From positions 1 through 16,301 of the forward strand of contig JAEUUM010000306.1 in assembly GCA_016787375.1 (NCBI GenBank): a stretch of DNA of 16,301 bases, in the 5' to 3' direction. The translations under genes and the position numbers were made by a program. Origin of the DNA: Saprospiraceae bacterium (GTDB lineage Bacteria > Bacteroidota > Bacteroidia > Chitinophagales > Saprospiraceae). The notes under the pieces are model-generated. The model searched no databases. It worked only from the letters and a program-made list of their open reading frames with translations, and was not told the origin of the DNA. Of the stretch, positions 1 through 7,855 are shown piece after piece (position 1 is the stretch's first letter; every line of letters begins with the position of its first letter).

Positions 1-80
1 TCAAGATTTGAAAGCACCGTATCAGGTACATATCCTTGAATTCCGGTAACAGCAGCCTTAATTTTATTTACTTGAACCAT
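1..80 (-). CDS. fabH: 3-oxoacyl-[ACP] synthase III, N-terminal fragment (cut by window edge)
   Basis: Only the first 26 codons are present; the gene runs off the left edge. Reading the minus strand from an ATG at 78-80 gives a peptide beginning MVQVNKIKAAVTGIQGYVPD and continuing TVLSNLE. This closely matches the start of Bacteroidota FabH proteins, which open with a KI.AAITG..GYVP..VLTN..L pattern leading into the first thiolase-fold strand. FabH condenses an acyl-CoA primer with malonyl-ACP to start fatty-acid elongation. The catalytic Cys-His-Asn triad lies outside the window and cannot be checked. The gene is divergent from the thioredoxin-SPOR gene across a 191-bp spacer. The call rests on a short N-terminal signature; another KAS III-like synthase remains possible. 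Confidence 0.75.
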   Translation of the reverse strand, partial: MVQVNKIKAAVTGIQGYVPDTVLSNL

Positions 81-103
81 AGATAGCCGAGAAATTGAAT
101 CTT

Positions 104-111
104 CAAAAATA
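104..111 (-). promoter_or_regulatory. Candidate -7 element upstream of fabH
   Basis: On the minus strand TATTTTTG matches the Bacteroidota -7 consensus TAnnTTTG, 23 bp upstream of the fabH ATG. No clear TTG sits about 20 bp further upstream, so the match may be chance in AT-rich DNA. The element lies in a short dyad (TTCAAA at 102-107, TTTGAA at 115-120). Confidence 0.35.
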
Positions 112-152
112 TACTTTGAATATCGAAGATAAGACTTCTTAATAAATAATGA

Positions 153-168
153 CCTTATTTAAATAAGG
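153..168. repeat. Perfect 16-bp palindrome in the fabH / thioredoxin-SPOR divergent spacer
   Basis: CCTTATTTAAATAAGG is a perfect 8+8 bp palindrome with no spacer. It lies 72 bp upstream of the fabH start and 103 bp upstream of the thioredoxin-SPOR start. Its position between divergent genes and perfect symmetry suggest a binding site for a dimeric regulator. An RNA hairpin would have only a five-pair stem around a six-base loop and no T-run, so a terminator is unlikely. The rest of the 81-271 spacer is AT-rich, with no ORF or other strong signal. Confidence 0.4.
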
Positions 169-271
169 AGAAAAATAAAAAAAATAACAATCATACATGT
201 AACATTTATTTATATGTTTAAGTTATTGTATTTAAGGTTTTAAAGAATATATTTTAAACAAATAAATAAAA

Positions 272-1108
272 ATGAAAGGGATAATTGCTTTAACGGTTTG
301 TCTTTATATGGCAACGGTGTCATTGGCTGCAGGACCGGTAAATGAAACTTTGCAACTTGAACAAGATTTTAGCATTGCTTCCGCAAAATCTAAACAATTT
401 TCCAAATCACAGGTGATAATTTTTTCAGCAAATTGGTGCAGTCCCTGCATTCAAATGAAGGAAAACACACTTAATGATCTTTCATTGGTAAATTTCCTGA
501 ACGAAAATACCATAAACTCTTTTATTGATATTGACACGAAAGAGGGCTTTAAATTATTGTCTCGTTTCAAGGTAAGAGATCTGCCAACTGTGTTGGTATT
601 AGATGAATTTGGAAATGAAATTGCAAGAAAAAAGGAGATGATGTCTGCAGTTGATTTTCAAAAATTTATTTCATCCAACATTGGCAATTCGATAGAGGCC
701 AAGAAAAAAAGTAAAGAGACAATAAAATCTTATGTTTCGGATTTAGAACCTAAACTTCAACCAGAGGTCACTGCAAAATCTGCCGAAAAAAGACCCAACA
801 CTACTCTTCAAAATAATTCTGCAATTACAACGGCAGCAACATCCAAAAAATCAGAGTCATTCGAAAATGTTTTCGGGGTTCAAATTGGAGTGTTTTCAAA
901 TATTGATCTTGCATTGGTTGAAATATCAAGAATTCAAAAACTTGTTCCAGGTCGTGACATATTAATTTTAAACAGAACAAACAGCAATGCAACTCAATTT
1001 CGCCTGGTAATTGGTGCTTATGTCAATAAAGAAACAGCCACAAAAATTAAATCTGAATTAAAAAATATTGAAATTGATGGGTTTGTAAAAGACCTTTCTT
1101 CACTTTAA
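272..1108 (+). CDS. Secreted thioredoxin-fold protein with C-terminal SPOR domain
   Basis: The 278-residue product starts with a signal peptide (residues 1-20, ending LAA). A thioredoxin-like domain follows (about 35-135) with active site WCSPC (Trp55, Cys56, Cys59) and the cis-proline in LPT (Pro105), so a redox-active dithiol is expected. A Lys/Ser/Thr-rich linker (about 140-195) leads to a C-terminal domain (about 200-276). That domain opens with FGVQIGVFS and contains FRLVIGAY, the pattern of SPOR domains, which bind glycan strands stripped of stem peptides. The predicted location is the periplasm, attached to septal or remodelling peptidoglycan. The family's role suggests thiol reduction or isomerisation of envelope proteins; the substrate is unknown. 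The ATG at 272 is chosen because the signal peptide begins there. No good promoter was seen upstream. Confidence 0.85.
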   Translation: MKGIIALTVCLYMATVSLAAGPVNETLQLEQDFSIASAKSKQFSKSQVIIFSANWCSPCIQMKENTLNDLSLVNFLNENTINSFIDIDTKEGFKLLSRFKVRDLPTVLVLDEFGNEIARKKEMMSAVDFQKFISSNIGNSIEAKKKSKETIKSYVSDLEPKLQPEVTAKSAEKRPNTTLQNNSAITTAATSKKSESFENVFGVQIGVFSNIDLALVEISRIQKLVPGRDILILNRTNSNATQFRLVIGAYVNKETATKIKSELKNIEIDGFVKDLSSL

Positions 1109-1111
1109 AGA

Positions 1112-1142
1112 TTGGATAAAAGGCCAAGAAAGCTTAGATTTG
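1112..1142 (+). promoter_or_regulatory. Bacteroidota-type promoter for hutI
   Basis: TTG at 1112-1114, a 20-bp spacer and TAGATTTG at 1135-1142 match the Bacteroidota sigma-factor consensus TTG-N~20-TAnnTTTG at every fixed position. Transcription should begin near 1148, leaving a leader of about 12 bases before the hutI ATG at 1161. The element starts just after the previous gene's stop at 1108, so hutI is probably transcribed independently. Confidence 0.65.
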
Positions 1143-1160
1143 CAGAGAATTTAAATACCC

Positions 1161-2402
1161 ATGGCATCCAATACCGTCTTGTTGACAAATATACACACAC
1201 TATACCAAACTAGATCAGGAATCTCAGGACCGATTAGAGGAAAAGAACTTTCCCAACTACCTTCAATCGAAAAAGCTTATTTATGGATTAAAGAGGGTAT
1301 CATTTCTGAATTTGGTCCAATGTCTGAAAGCCCACAAATCTCCGTAAATACAATTGATTGTCAAGGAAAATCAGTTTTACCTGCATGGTGTGATTCACAT
1401 TCTCATATTGTTTACGCCGGAAGTCGTGAAAATGAGTTCGTAGACAAAATTCACGGACTATCTTATGAAGAAATCGCTAAACGTGGTGGCGGAATTCTAA
1501 ATTCGGCTGCTAAATTGCGACTTAGTTCCGAAGATGAGTTATATAATCAAGCAATTGAACGTCTCCATGAGGTTATCGGATATGGCACCGGTGCACTTGA
1601 AATAAAAAGCGGATATGGTCTTACGAAAGAAAGTGAGCTTAAAATGCTCAGAGTAATTAAAAGACTCAAGGAAAGTACCGACTGTCTCATAAAATCAAGT
1701 TTCTTGGCCGCCCACTCCGTTCCACCCGAATTTAAAAATAACCGGGAAGCCTATGTTGACCATATAATCAATGATATGCTTCCGGAGGTAGCAGATGAGG
1801 GATTAGCCGACTATATGGATGTATTTTGTGATCGAGGCTTTTTTACTCCGGCAGACACCGATAAATTATTAGAGGCTGGTTGGAAATACGGACTAAAACC
1901 CAAGATCCATGCTAATGAACTTGACTTTTCTGGTGGCGTTCAAACAGGTGTAAAACATAATGCCGTATCTGTTGATCATCTTGAATGCGTTGATGATCCT
2001 GAAATAAAAGCGTTACTCCACAGCAATACCATGCCAACACTTTTACCAACAACTGCATTTTTTCTGAAACTCGAATATGCTCCGGCACGTAAAATGATTG
2101 ATGCTGGTTTACCTGTTGCGATAGCTACAGATTACAATCCGGGATCAAGTCCTTCTGGAAAGATGAGTTTCGTTATTTCATTATCTTGTATTTATATGAA
2201 AATGTTGCCCGAAGAAGCTATAAACGCAGCCACCATCAATGGTGCATATGCAATGGAACTAGAAAGAAGCCATGGTATGATAGCAAAAGGTATGGCAGGA
2301 AATGTTATCATAACCAAAAATATTCCATCACTGGCCTACTTACCTTATTCTTTTGGCAGCGAATTGATAGACAAAGTCATCTTGAAAGGAAATATACAAT
2401 AA
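1161..2402 (+). CDS. hutI: Imidazolonepropionase (histidine degradation)
   Basis: HutI hydrolyses 4-imidazolone-5-propionate to N-formimino-L-glutamate, the third step of histidine catabolism, in the cytoplasm. The 413-residue product has the family's usual length and its amidohydrolase metal-site motifs: HSHIVYAGSRENEF (His80, His82), AAHSVPPEF (His185), KIHANEL (His250), VDHLE (His273) and ATDYNPGS (Asp324). The expected metal ligands (two N-terminal His, His250 and Asp324) are all present. The N-terminal substrate-loop sequence KRGGGI (108-112) is also intact. There is no signal peptide. None of the other hut genes (hutH, hutU, hutG/ftcD) is adjacent, so the pathway genes are scattered or lie outside the window. 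A short A/T-rich spacer with no clear terminator follows. Confidence 0.95.
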   Translation: MASNTVLLTNIHTLYQTRSGISGPIRGKELSQLPSIEKAYLWIKEGIISEFGPMSESPQISVNTIDCQGKSVLPAWCDSHSHIVYAGSRENEFVDKIHGLSYEEIAKRGGGILNSAAKLRLSSEDELYNQAIERLHEVIGYGTGALEIKSGYGLTKESELKMLRVIKRLKESTDCLIKSSFLAAHSVPPEFKNNREAYVDHIINDMLPEVADEGLADYMDVFCDRGFFTPADTDKLLEAGWKYGLKPKIHANELDFSGGVQTGVKHNAVSVDHLECVDDPEIKALLHSNTMPTLLPTTAFFLKLEYAPARKMIDAGLPVAIATDYNPGSSPSGKMSFVISLSCIYMKMLPEEAINAATINGAYAMELERSHGMIAKGMAGNVIITKNIPSLAYLPYSFGSELIDKVILKGNIQ

Positions 2403-2519
2403 AAATAATTTTTTGCAAATTAGGATTGAAGAATCGATTTTGACTAAAAATAAATATTTCAAATAGACGTTAACCCATTTCATATTATAAAGCAATAGAC
2501 CTAACTAACTAAGGTCAAA

Positions 2520-5500
2520 ATGAAAATTAAAATGACAAAAAGATTAATCCCAATATCCGTTTTACTTTTTTTCGGATTCAATATATTTGCACAAGTTCCT
2601 CAGTCCATTATTTTTGATGGCAAACTAATGCCAAAATCAAGTAAAGAATTTGTTTGCAATAATGCCGGATCAGTAAAGATTTCTCTTGGGGCAGGCGTTC
2701 AAACCAACGATCCGATTTATCTTTGTTATGGCGATTCAATTTTAATTGATCATCAAGGTGATCAAAATCTGTCCGGTGATCCAATTCCAGGTACAACACC
2801 GGGTATTGGTTATGCCTTTTACAAAAATACACCAACAGTCGATGGTCAGACCCTAAGTTCAGTTTTAGCTGATCCATCAGTATTGAATATTCCTCCTGCA
2901 CCCGGTGGACTTTGGGTAGCAACAGGCAATAATCCGTCAGGTGACATGTATTTTAATAACAATGGGAGTCTGCAATTGCTTTTTAATGCCGGAAAACCGG
3001 TTCAGATTTGGTTTGCGCCAATAACACTTGATGATTGGGCCAACAAAAAATTTGAGGGCACACCCGCTGGTCCGTGTGTTAATGTAAATATCACCAATGC
3101 TTTTCCTGTAGTATATCTTAATAAAATTTATGCCACCAATGTTGGAACACAACCAGCTGGAGGCACCACATCCTCAGGTACTTTTGTTGTAGGTGGAGGT
3201 TGGCCGGAATTTGCCGGTGCTCAAAACTATACAGTTAGTGTGGCTTTGGCTAGCAACCCTGCCATCAAAGGTACGGTCACTTCAGGTCCTGCAAAACATG
3301 GTTCGACGGTAGCTTATACCGTACCACAAGATGGTACATATAATATTACCATTTCGGACGGTAAAACCTGCGAATATACCTTTCAGGTTATATTTCCAGC
3401 CATAAGCTACAGCATTGGACAAAATATCGGTTATCAAGGTGATACTGTATGTGTTGATGTAACAGTTGACAATTGGGAAAAAGTTGTAGGTCATACTCTC
3501 TATACATTTTATGATCCTTCAGTTTTACAATTTGTGAGTGGAAAATTTATAAGTAATTTTAATAATTCAACAATATTTTTCAACGTTAGCACACCTGGTA
3601 TTTTGATTAATCTTTTTGTTTCAAGCAATACCGATGATGGTTCGACAATTGCAGACGGATCAAAACTATTTGAACTCTGCTTTAAACTTACCGGCCAGCC
3701 TTTTGATTGCAGCGATTTGCATATTGACACGCTTAATGCATTGGAGGTACCGAACACCTCAGTGACGGATGGCAATTTTAACTACTCTGATGCTCAACTA
3801 AATTTCTTTGATGGTCAAATTTGTATTTTGCCCCCAAATGCCGGTTTGCAAGTTTCTACTTCCGTGGTTCAACCAACTTGTCATGGACTTAAAGATGGAA
3901 GTATTCAAATTATAGGCCTGGGAGGTAAAGCACCTTACAACTATAATTGGGTAAAAGTAGGTACTCCTGCAATTAACGGCAATGGGAGCATACCTAATTT
4001 AGGAGGAACTGGGACCATTTCCGGGCTTGGTGTGGGAATATACACCATTACAATCACAGACAGCAGCAACCCAATTGAAACTCAAACTATTACCATACAA
4101 GTGCAGGAACCGGGTCAATTGGATTTGCAATTCAATACCCAATTACCAACTTGCCATGATTCAAAAGATGGATTTATTGACATCACACTGACCAACGGTG
4201 GCACCGGACCATACTCTTACGAATGGAATACCGGGTTAAAAGGACCCACCGAGACGTCTTTATCTAATTTGGCTAATGGGACATATATAGTGACTGTCAC
4301 TGACGCCAATCTTTGTACTGCGGAGTTTATTAAGGTTTTAAACAAGACTCCGGTAGTTGCCACCGTTATTCAAAAACAGGACATTGGATGTGGTGGTGGA
4401 TCTACCGGGTCAATAACCCTTGGTGTAACAGGTGGTGCCTTACCTTATGATTACGTATGGAGTGACATAACGTTGACTGATTCAACAGCTACCGGTCTCG
4501 GTGTTGGAAATTACAGCGTTACAATCTCAGATGCAGAAGGCTGCAGTACTACTTTGAGTAGTTCAATTATTTTAGTTTCTGGAATTGCAATAACAGGATT
4601 TGATTCTGTTAGTGTGAAATGTGGAGAAGATTCTAATGGTCAACTTACTGTTCTATTGAATATACCTCCAGGAGTCAGTGTGGCCTTATATACATGGAGT
4701 GGTCCCTCTGTTACCACAAATACAATGACAATTTCAAGCTTAAAACCAGGAAAATATTACGTAACTGTTACTGATAATAATGGATGCGCAGCTATAGACT
4801 CAGCCACATTGTGGGCGCCTTTACCAATTTCATCAACAGGCAAATTAATTGTAAAACCAACCTGCCCCGGAGATAAAAACGGATCAGTAGGTGTTCAAAT
4901 GACAGGTGGAACTCCTCCATATATTTATACATGGAGCGTCAATCCGGGTGTACCTTCCAGTTTGGCAGTTATTACCGGACTTGGAGCAGGTACATACACT
5001 GTATCTGTGACGGACGCTAATAATTGTGGACCATTTATAGAACAAATAGATTTAGTTGATCCTCCAAAAATTACTTTACAATTTACCAATATTAAAGCAC
5101 CAGGTTGCTTTACAGGCAATTGCGATGGTTCTGCCTTTGCTGATGCAATATACAGCGACGGGAATGTCGGATCATTCAAATTCAAATGGGAATCAGGTGA
5201 ATTGTTTAATAATGTAAACGCAAGTATCGCCACACAACTTTGTTCAGGGTGGCAATCTATCACAGTTACTGATGCTAACTGTGGGATAATCGACTCTGTA
5301 TTCATCCCAACAGCTCAAGAGATAAGCATTACTTCTGTAGAAGTTAACAATACTACATGTAATGGATTGGCAGATGGCTCAATTATCGTAGATGTAACCG
5401 GAGGTCTTCCGGGATATACTTATGAGTGGTCAACAGGTACTTCTGCAACCAACACACTCAATAATTTGGCACCAGGAAATTATTTGGTTACAGTGACAGA

Positions 5501-6566
5501 CAGTAATGGATGCACTGGTTCATCCGTACCATTTACCATCAATGAACCACCTGCTTTGGTTGCACAAATTGATCCTAATGGAACTTCCGGAGTCACATGT
5601 GCAGGTGATACAGATGGTTCAATACAAGTATTTTTTACAGGAGGAAACCCTGGCGCAGGAACTTATACTTGGAGTCCGTCTGTTTCTACAACAGAAACGG
5701 CAAGTAACTTGGCTCCAGGAATTTATTATGTGACCGTCACAGACAGCAAAGGGTGTACCGACTCTCTTTCTTACAATATTTTCAGTCCACCGGCAATAAC
5801 AGCAGTAATTCCTCCTATTCTTGAACCTGAATGTAACGGTTTTCAAACCTTTGTTACGGTAAGTTCTGCTAGTGGAGGCAGTGGACCTGACTATACGTTT
5901 TCAGTTGACAATGGCCCGGCTGTTGCAATAGGGCAGCAATTATCTGTTTTTGCAGGCGACCATTTAATTACCATTTTCGACAAAAATGGATGTTTTATTG
6001 AGCAAAATGTTGACATTAACGAGCCTGCTCCGGTAAATGTATATTTGGGGCCTGATATAGAGGTGGAATTGGGTGACAGTGTACAATTGAATCCTCAGGG
6101 CTTACCATCGGATATATCCATTATTTCATGGACCCCGCTTGAATCATTTTTGAATCCAAACACAATTAATCCATTTATAAAGCCTTTTGAACCGGTTGAA
6201 GTCAAATTAACCATAACTGACTCTAAAGGATGTACAGGATCTGATGTTTTATTCATTGATGTTGATAACAATAGGAATGTGTATATACCAAATGCATTTT
6301 CACCTGATGGAGATGGTATAAATGACATATTCAGGGTTGGAACAGGTATTGGTGTAGTAAAGATAAATTACATCAAAATATTTGATCGTTGGGGTGAACT
6401 TCTTTACGAAACAAAGGATATACCTGCCGGTGAGTATTCTACAGGTTGGGACGGCAGATTTAAGGGGCAACGTTTGAATCCAAGTGTTGTGGTATACATG
6501 GTTGAGGTTAAGTTTCTTGACAACGTGACATTACTTTACAGAGGTGACATAACAATTATGCGCTAA
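2520..6566 (+). CDS. Giant secreted SprB-repeat protein with cohesin-like domain and type-B T9SS/gliding-motility C-terminal domain
   Basis: This 1348-residue protein has a signal peptide (1 to about 25, ending FNIFAQ). An N-terminal region (about 30-290) contains CYGDSILIDHQGDQNLSGDP, a pattern I associate with Saprospiraceae surface proteins. A cohesin-like beta-sandwich (about 294-436) includes GDTVCVDVTV and YDPSVLQF. Nine imperfect repeats of about 80 residues (about 444-1167) are each built around TC.G..DGSI, a GG..PY.Y.WS strand, L..G.Y.VTVTD..GC and a terminal EPP-like turn: SprB repeats. One PKD-like module precedes the final domain (about 1253-1348), which carries YIPNAFSPDGDGINDIF and IFDRWGELLYE, the hallmark of the gliding-motility-associated C-terminal domain exported by the type IX system. 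Expected at the cell surface, perhaps in adhesion or gliding. Translation may instead start at Met5. A small secreted protein follows 18 bp downstream. Confidence 0.92.
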   Translation: MKIKMTKRLIPISVLLFFGFNIFAQVPQSIIFDGKLMPKSSKEFVCNNAGSVKISLGAGVQTNDPIYLCYGDSILIDHQGDQNLSGDPIPGTTPGIGYAFYKNTPTVDGQTLSSVLADPSVLNIPPAPGGLWVATGNNPSGDMYFNNNGSLQLLFNAGKPVQIWFAPITLDDWANKKFEGTPAGPCVNVNITNAFPVVYLNKIYATNVGTQPAGGTTSSGTFVVGGGWPEFAGAQNYTVSVALASNPAIKGTVTSGPAKHGSTVAYTVPQDGTYNITISDGKTCEYTFQVIFPAISYSIGQNIGYQGDTVCVDVTVDNWEKVVGHTLYTFYDPSVLQFVSGKFISNFNNSTIFFNVSTPGILINLFVSSNTDDGSTIADGSKLFELCFKLTGQPFDCSDLHIDTLNALEVPNTSVTDGNFNYSDAQLNFFDGQICILPPNAGLQVSTSVVQPTCHGLKDGSIQIIGLGGKAPYNYNWVKVGTPAINGNGSIPNLGGTGTISGLGVGIYTITITDSSNPIETQTITIQVQEPGQLDLQFNTQLPTCHDSKDGFIDITLTNGGTGPYSYEWNTGLKGPTETSLSNLANGTYIVTVTDANLCTAEFIKVLNKTPVVATVIQKQDIGCGGGSTGSITLGVTGGALPYDYVWSDITLTDSTATGLGVGNYSVTISDAEGCSTTLSSSIILVSGIAITGFDSVSVKCGEDSNGQLTVLLNIPPGVSVALYTWSGPSVTTNTMTISSLKPGKYYVTVTDNNGCAAIDSATLWAPLPISSTGKLIVKPTCPGDKNGSVGVQMTGGTPPYIYTWSVNPGVPSSLAVITGLGAGTYTVSVTDANNCGPFIEQIDLVDPPKITLQFTNIKAPGCFTGNCDGSAFADAIYSDGNVGSFKFKWESGELFNNVNASIATQLCSGWQSITVTDANCGIIDSVFIPTAQEISITSVEVNNTTCNGLADGSIIVDVTGGLPGYTYEWSTGTSATNTLNNLAPGNYLVTVTDSNGCTGSSVPFTINEPPALVAQIDPNGTSGVTCAGDTDGSIQVFFTGGNPGAGTYTWSPSVSTTETASNLAPGIYYVTVTDSKGCTDSLSYNIFSPPAITAVIPPILEPECNGFQTFVTVSSASGGSGPDYTFSVDNGPAVAIGQQLSVFAGDHLITIFDKNGCFIEQNVDINEPAPVNVYLGPDIEVELGDSVQLNPQGLPSDISIISWTPLESFLNPNTINPFIKPFEPVEVKLTITDSKGCTGSDVLFIDVDNNRNVYIPNAFSPDGDGINDIFRVGTGIGVVKINYIKIFDRWGELLYETKDIPAGEYSTGWDGRFKGQRLNPSVVVYMVEVKFLDNVTLLYRGDITIMR

Positions 6567-6584
6567 AGAAAAATCATTAAATTA

Positions 6585-7334
6585 ATGAAAACAGTAATTT
6601 CTATATTTTTCATATTTGTATTCCAGATTGGGCAGATATTAAGCCAAGAAATTAAACAAGGGGTTGTTACCTATAAAGTCACGGATTTTGAAATTGAAGG
6701 TAAATTATCAGGAGAAATGAGTCCTGACGATGCCAAAGAGCTGAAAGGGTTTATGGCCCCCATGATTGCAGAACTTAAGCAAACAATAGCTTGGGATGAA
6801 GACAGTCAATACATCGAAATAAATTTGGCAGGTATTTTAACAAATAAAATATTCACCGACTTAAAAAAGCATCAGAATATTACCTACATGGATCTGATGG
6901 GTCAAAAATACAAAATTGTATCTGATATTCCTCCTATGAATTCTGCTGCTTTAAGCACAAAAGAATTTATTTCTGATTCTAAAATAATTGCCGGATACAA
7001 ATGCTATAAGGTCGTGTATTCATCAGTTGCACCTGATTTTTCAAGGAGCATACCAGAACATTCCGAAAAAGAGAATAGGGAAACCAATAATGTAGAGTTG
7101 ACAGCTTATATTACTGACTTAATTAAACCATCTGCATACTTAAGCTTAATTCAAGGAACCACCTTAAAAGGGTTACCACTTGAATTCAATTTGTCTTTGC
7201 AAGGCATGAATTTAAAACTTGAAGCAACTGAAGTCAAAACCAAAGTCGACAAGAAGTTATTTATACAACCTACCGGCTATCAGGAAATGACCATTGCTGA
7301 GTTTGAGCAAATGATGGCTAAACTTGGAAAGTAA
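6585..7334 (+). CDS. Secreted protein of GLPGLI/DUF4412-like type, function unknown
   Basis: The 249-residue product has a signal peptide (1 to about 20, ending ILSQ). The mature part begins with GVVTYKVTDFEIEG and contains IAGYKCYKVVY in the middle, then AYITDLIKP and LKGLPLEFNLSLQGMNLKLE near the end. This arrangement (a beta-strand opening, an I.GYKCYK.. motif, then a G-LP-LE strand) resembles the Bacteroidota DUF4412 and GLPGLI families of periplasmic or surface proteins of unknown role. The C-terminal tail EFEQMMAKLGK is helical and charged. There is no lipobox, transmembrane segment or T9SS domain. It starts 18 bp after the giant SprB-repeat gene on the same strand with no promoter between them, so the two are probably co-transcribed. 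I infer, without direct evidence, a role accompanying that surface protein. Confidence 0.7.
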   Translation: MKTVISIFFIFVFQIGQILSQEIKQGVVTYKVTDFEIEGKLSGEMSPDDAKELKGFMAPMIAELKQTIAWDEDSQYIEINLAGILTNKIFTDLKKHQNITYMDLMGQKYKIVSDIPPMNSAALSTKEFISDSKIIAGYKCYKVVYSSVAPDFSRSIPEHSEKENRETNNVELTAYITDLIKPSAYLSLIQGTTLKGLPLEFNLSLQGMNLKLEATEVKTKVDKKLFIQPTGYQEMTIAEFEQMMAKLGK

Positions 7335-7353
7335 TGTCAAATTGTGTCACACT

Positions 7354-7779
7354 TTAAGTGATTTTGGTACTTTGCCACCTGAGCAGTTTCCATTCTTTCT
7401 TTTGCTTCATATAAACAGCTGTATAACGCAATCTGACTTCGAAAGCATTGCCATTCAGTATACCTTTGACATGAACAACCCCGTTTGTTAAAGTAATTTT
7501 GCCAATAGTCTTAAAATTTGATTCCTCAATATCCATCATTTGGTATTGAAGTTTTTTACTGCCAATGTTGTCTATATGATTAGGCTTGTTTTCTTCCAAG
7601 GCATTTGAATGGATATAAATCAAGTCATCAGAGAGTACTCTGCTTAAATTTGAAGTGTCTGCATCCATCATCATCTTAAATCTTTGCAACTCCGGCTCAA
7701 ATATTTTTAATTTCTGATTGAGTTGAGCATAGCTTAAAATTGAGAAGAGAATATTGAGACTTAAGATGAACCCTCTCAT
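7354..7779 (-). CDS. Secreted NTF2-like (DUF4440-type) protein
   Basis: The 141-residue product has a short signal peptide (1-19, ending SYAQ) and one small domain. The order of elements matches SnoaL/DUF4440 proteins of the NTF2-like superfamily: a helix (KIFEPELQRFKMMMDADTSN), then LSRVLSDDLIYIHSNA, an EENK.. turn, and strands ending RYTAVYMKQKKEWKLLRWQ. NTF2-like domains are small cone-shaped folds used as enzymes, binding modules or dimerisation units; no catalytic residues can be assigned here. The protein should be periplasmic. It is convergent with the DUF4412-like gene (19-bp gap, no hairpin terminator seen) and divergent from the alkaline phosphatase gene. Confidence 0.75.
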   Translation of the reverse strand: MRGFILSLNILFSILSYAQLNQKLKIFEPELQRFKMMMDADTSNLSRVLSDDLIYIHSNALEENKPNHIDNIGSKKLQYQMMDIEESNFKTIGKITLTNGVVHVKGILNGNAFEVRLRYTAVYMKQKKEWKLLRWQSTKIT

Positions 7780-7800
7780 AATTTATTTTTATTTTAACAT

Positions 7801-7808
7801 CAAAAATA
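7801..7808 (-). promoter_or_regulatory. Candidate -7 element for the DUF4440-like gene
   Basis: The minus strand reads TATTTTTG, an exact TAnnTTTG match, 21 bp upstream of the ATG at 7779. No TTG is seen at the usual distance. On the plus strand TTACTTTG (7832-7839), one base off the same consensus, lies 16 bp upstream of the alkaline phosphatase ATG at 7856. The 76-bp spacer therefore may hold two back-to-back promoters. Confidence 0.35.
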
Positions 7809-7855
7809 ACATTTATGCCATTCACTTAACTTTACTTTGTGAAAAATACTGCATA

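Noticed and set aside
2186..2443. 85-codon plus-strand frame overlapping the end of hutI
   Set aside because: It lies in another frame of the conserved hutI C-terminus and has a low-complexity basic translation.
2608..3775. Several minus-strand open frames of 70-104 codons within the giant gene
   Set aside because: They lie wholly within the giant gene and show no motif, signal peptide or promoter.
4925..5305. 126-codon open frame on the minus strand inside the SprB-repeat gene
   Set aside because: It is opposite a well-supported coding sequence with strong domain evidence. Its translation has no recognisable domain or signal, and it arises from the repetitive composition.
3850..6020. DNA-level tandem repeats or a CRISPR array in the giant gene
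   Set aside because: The repetition is at protein level (about 80-residue SprB repeats) and is too diverged at DNA level. No short identical repeats with uniform spacers exist anywhere in the window.
7335..7353. Terminator between the convergent genes at 7334 and 7354
   Set aside because: Only a very short dyad (CACTT-T-AAGTG, just inside the minus-strand gene) is present, with a loop too small to fold and no suitable T-run.
7754..7855. Upstream in-frame ATG extending the alkaline phosphatase by 34 residues
   Set aside because: The extension overlaps the start of the divergent gene, has no family similarity, and would bury the clear lipoprotein signal that begins at 7856.
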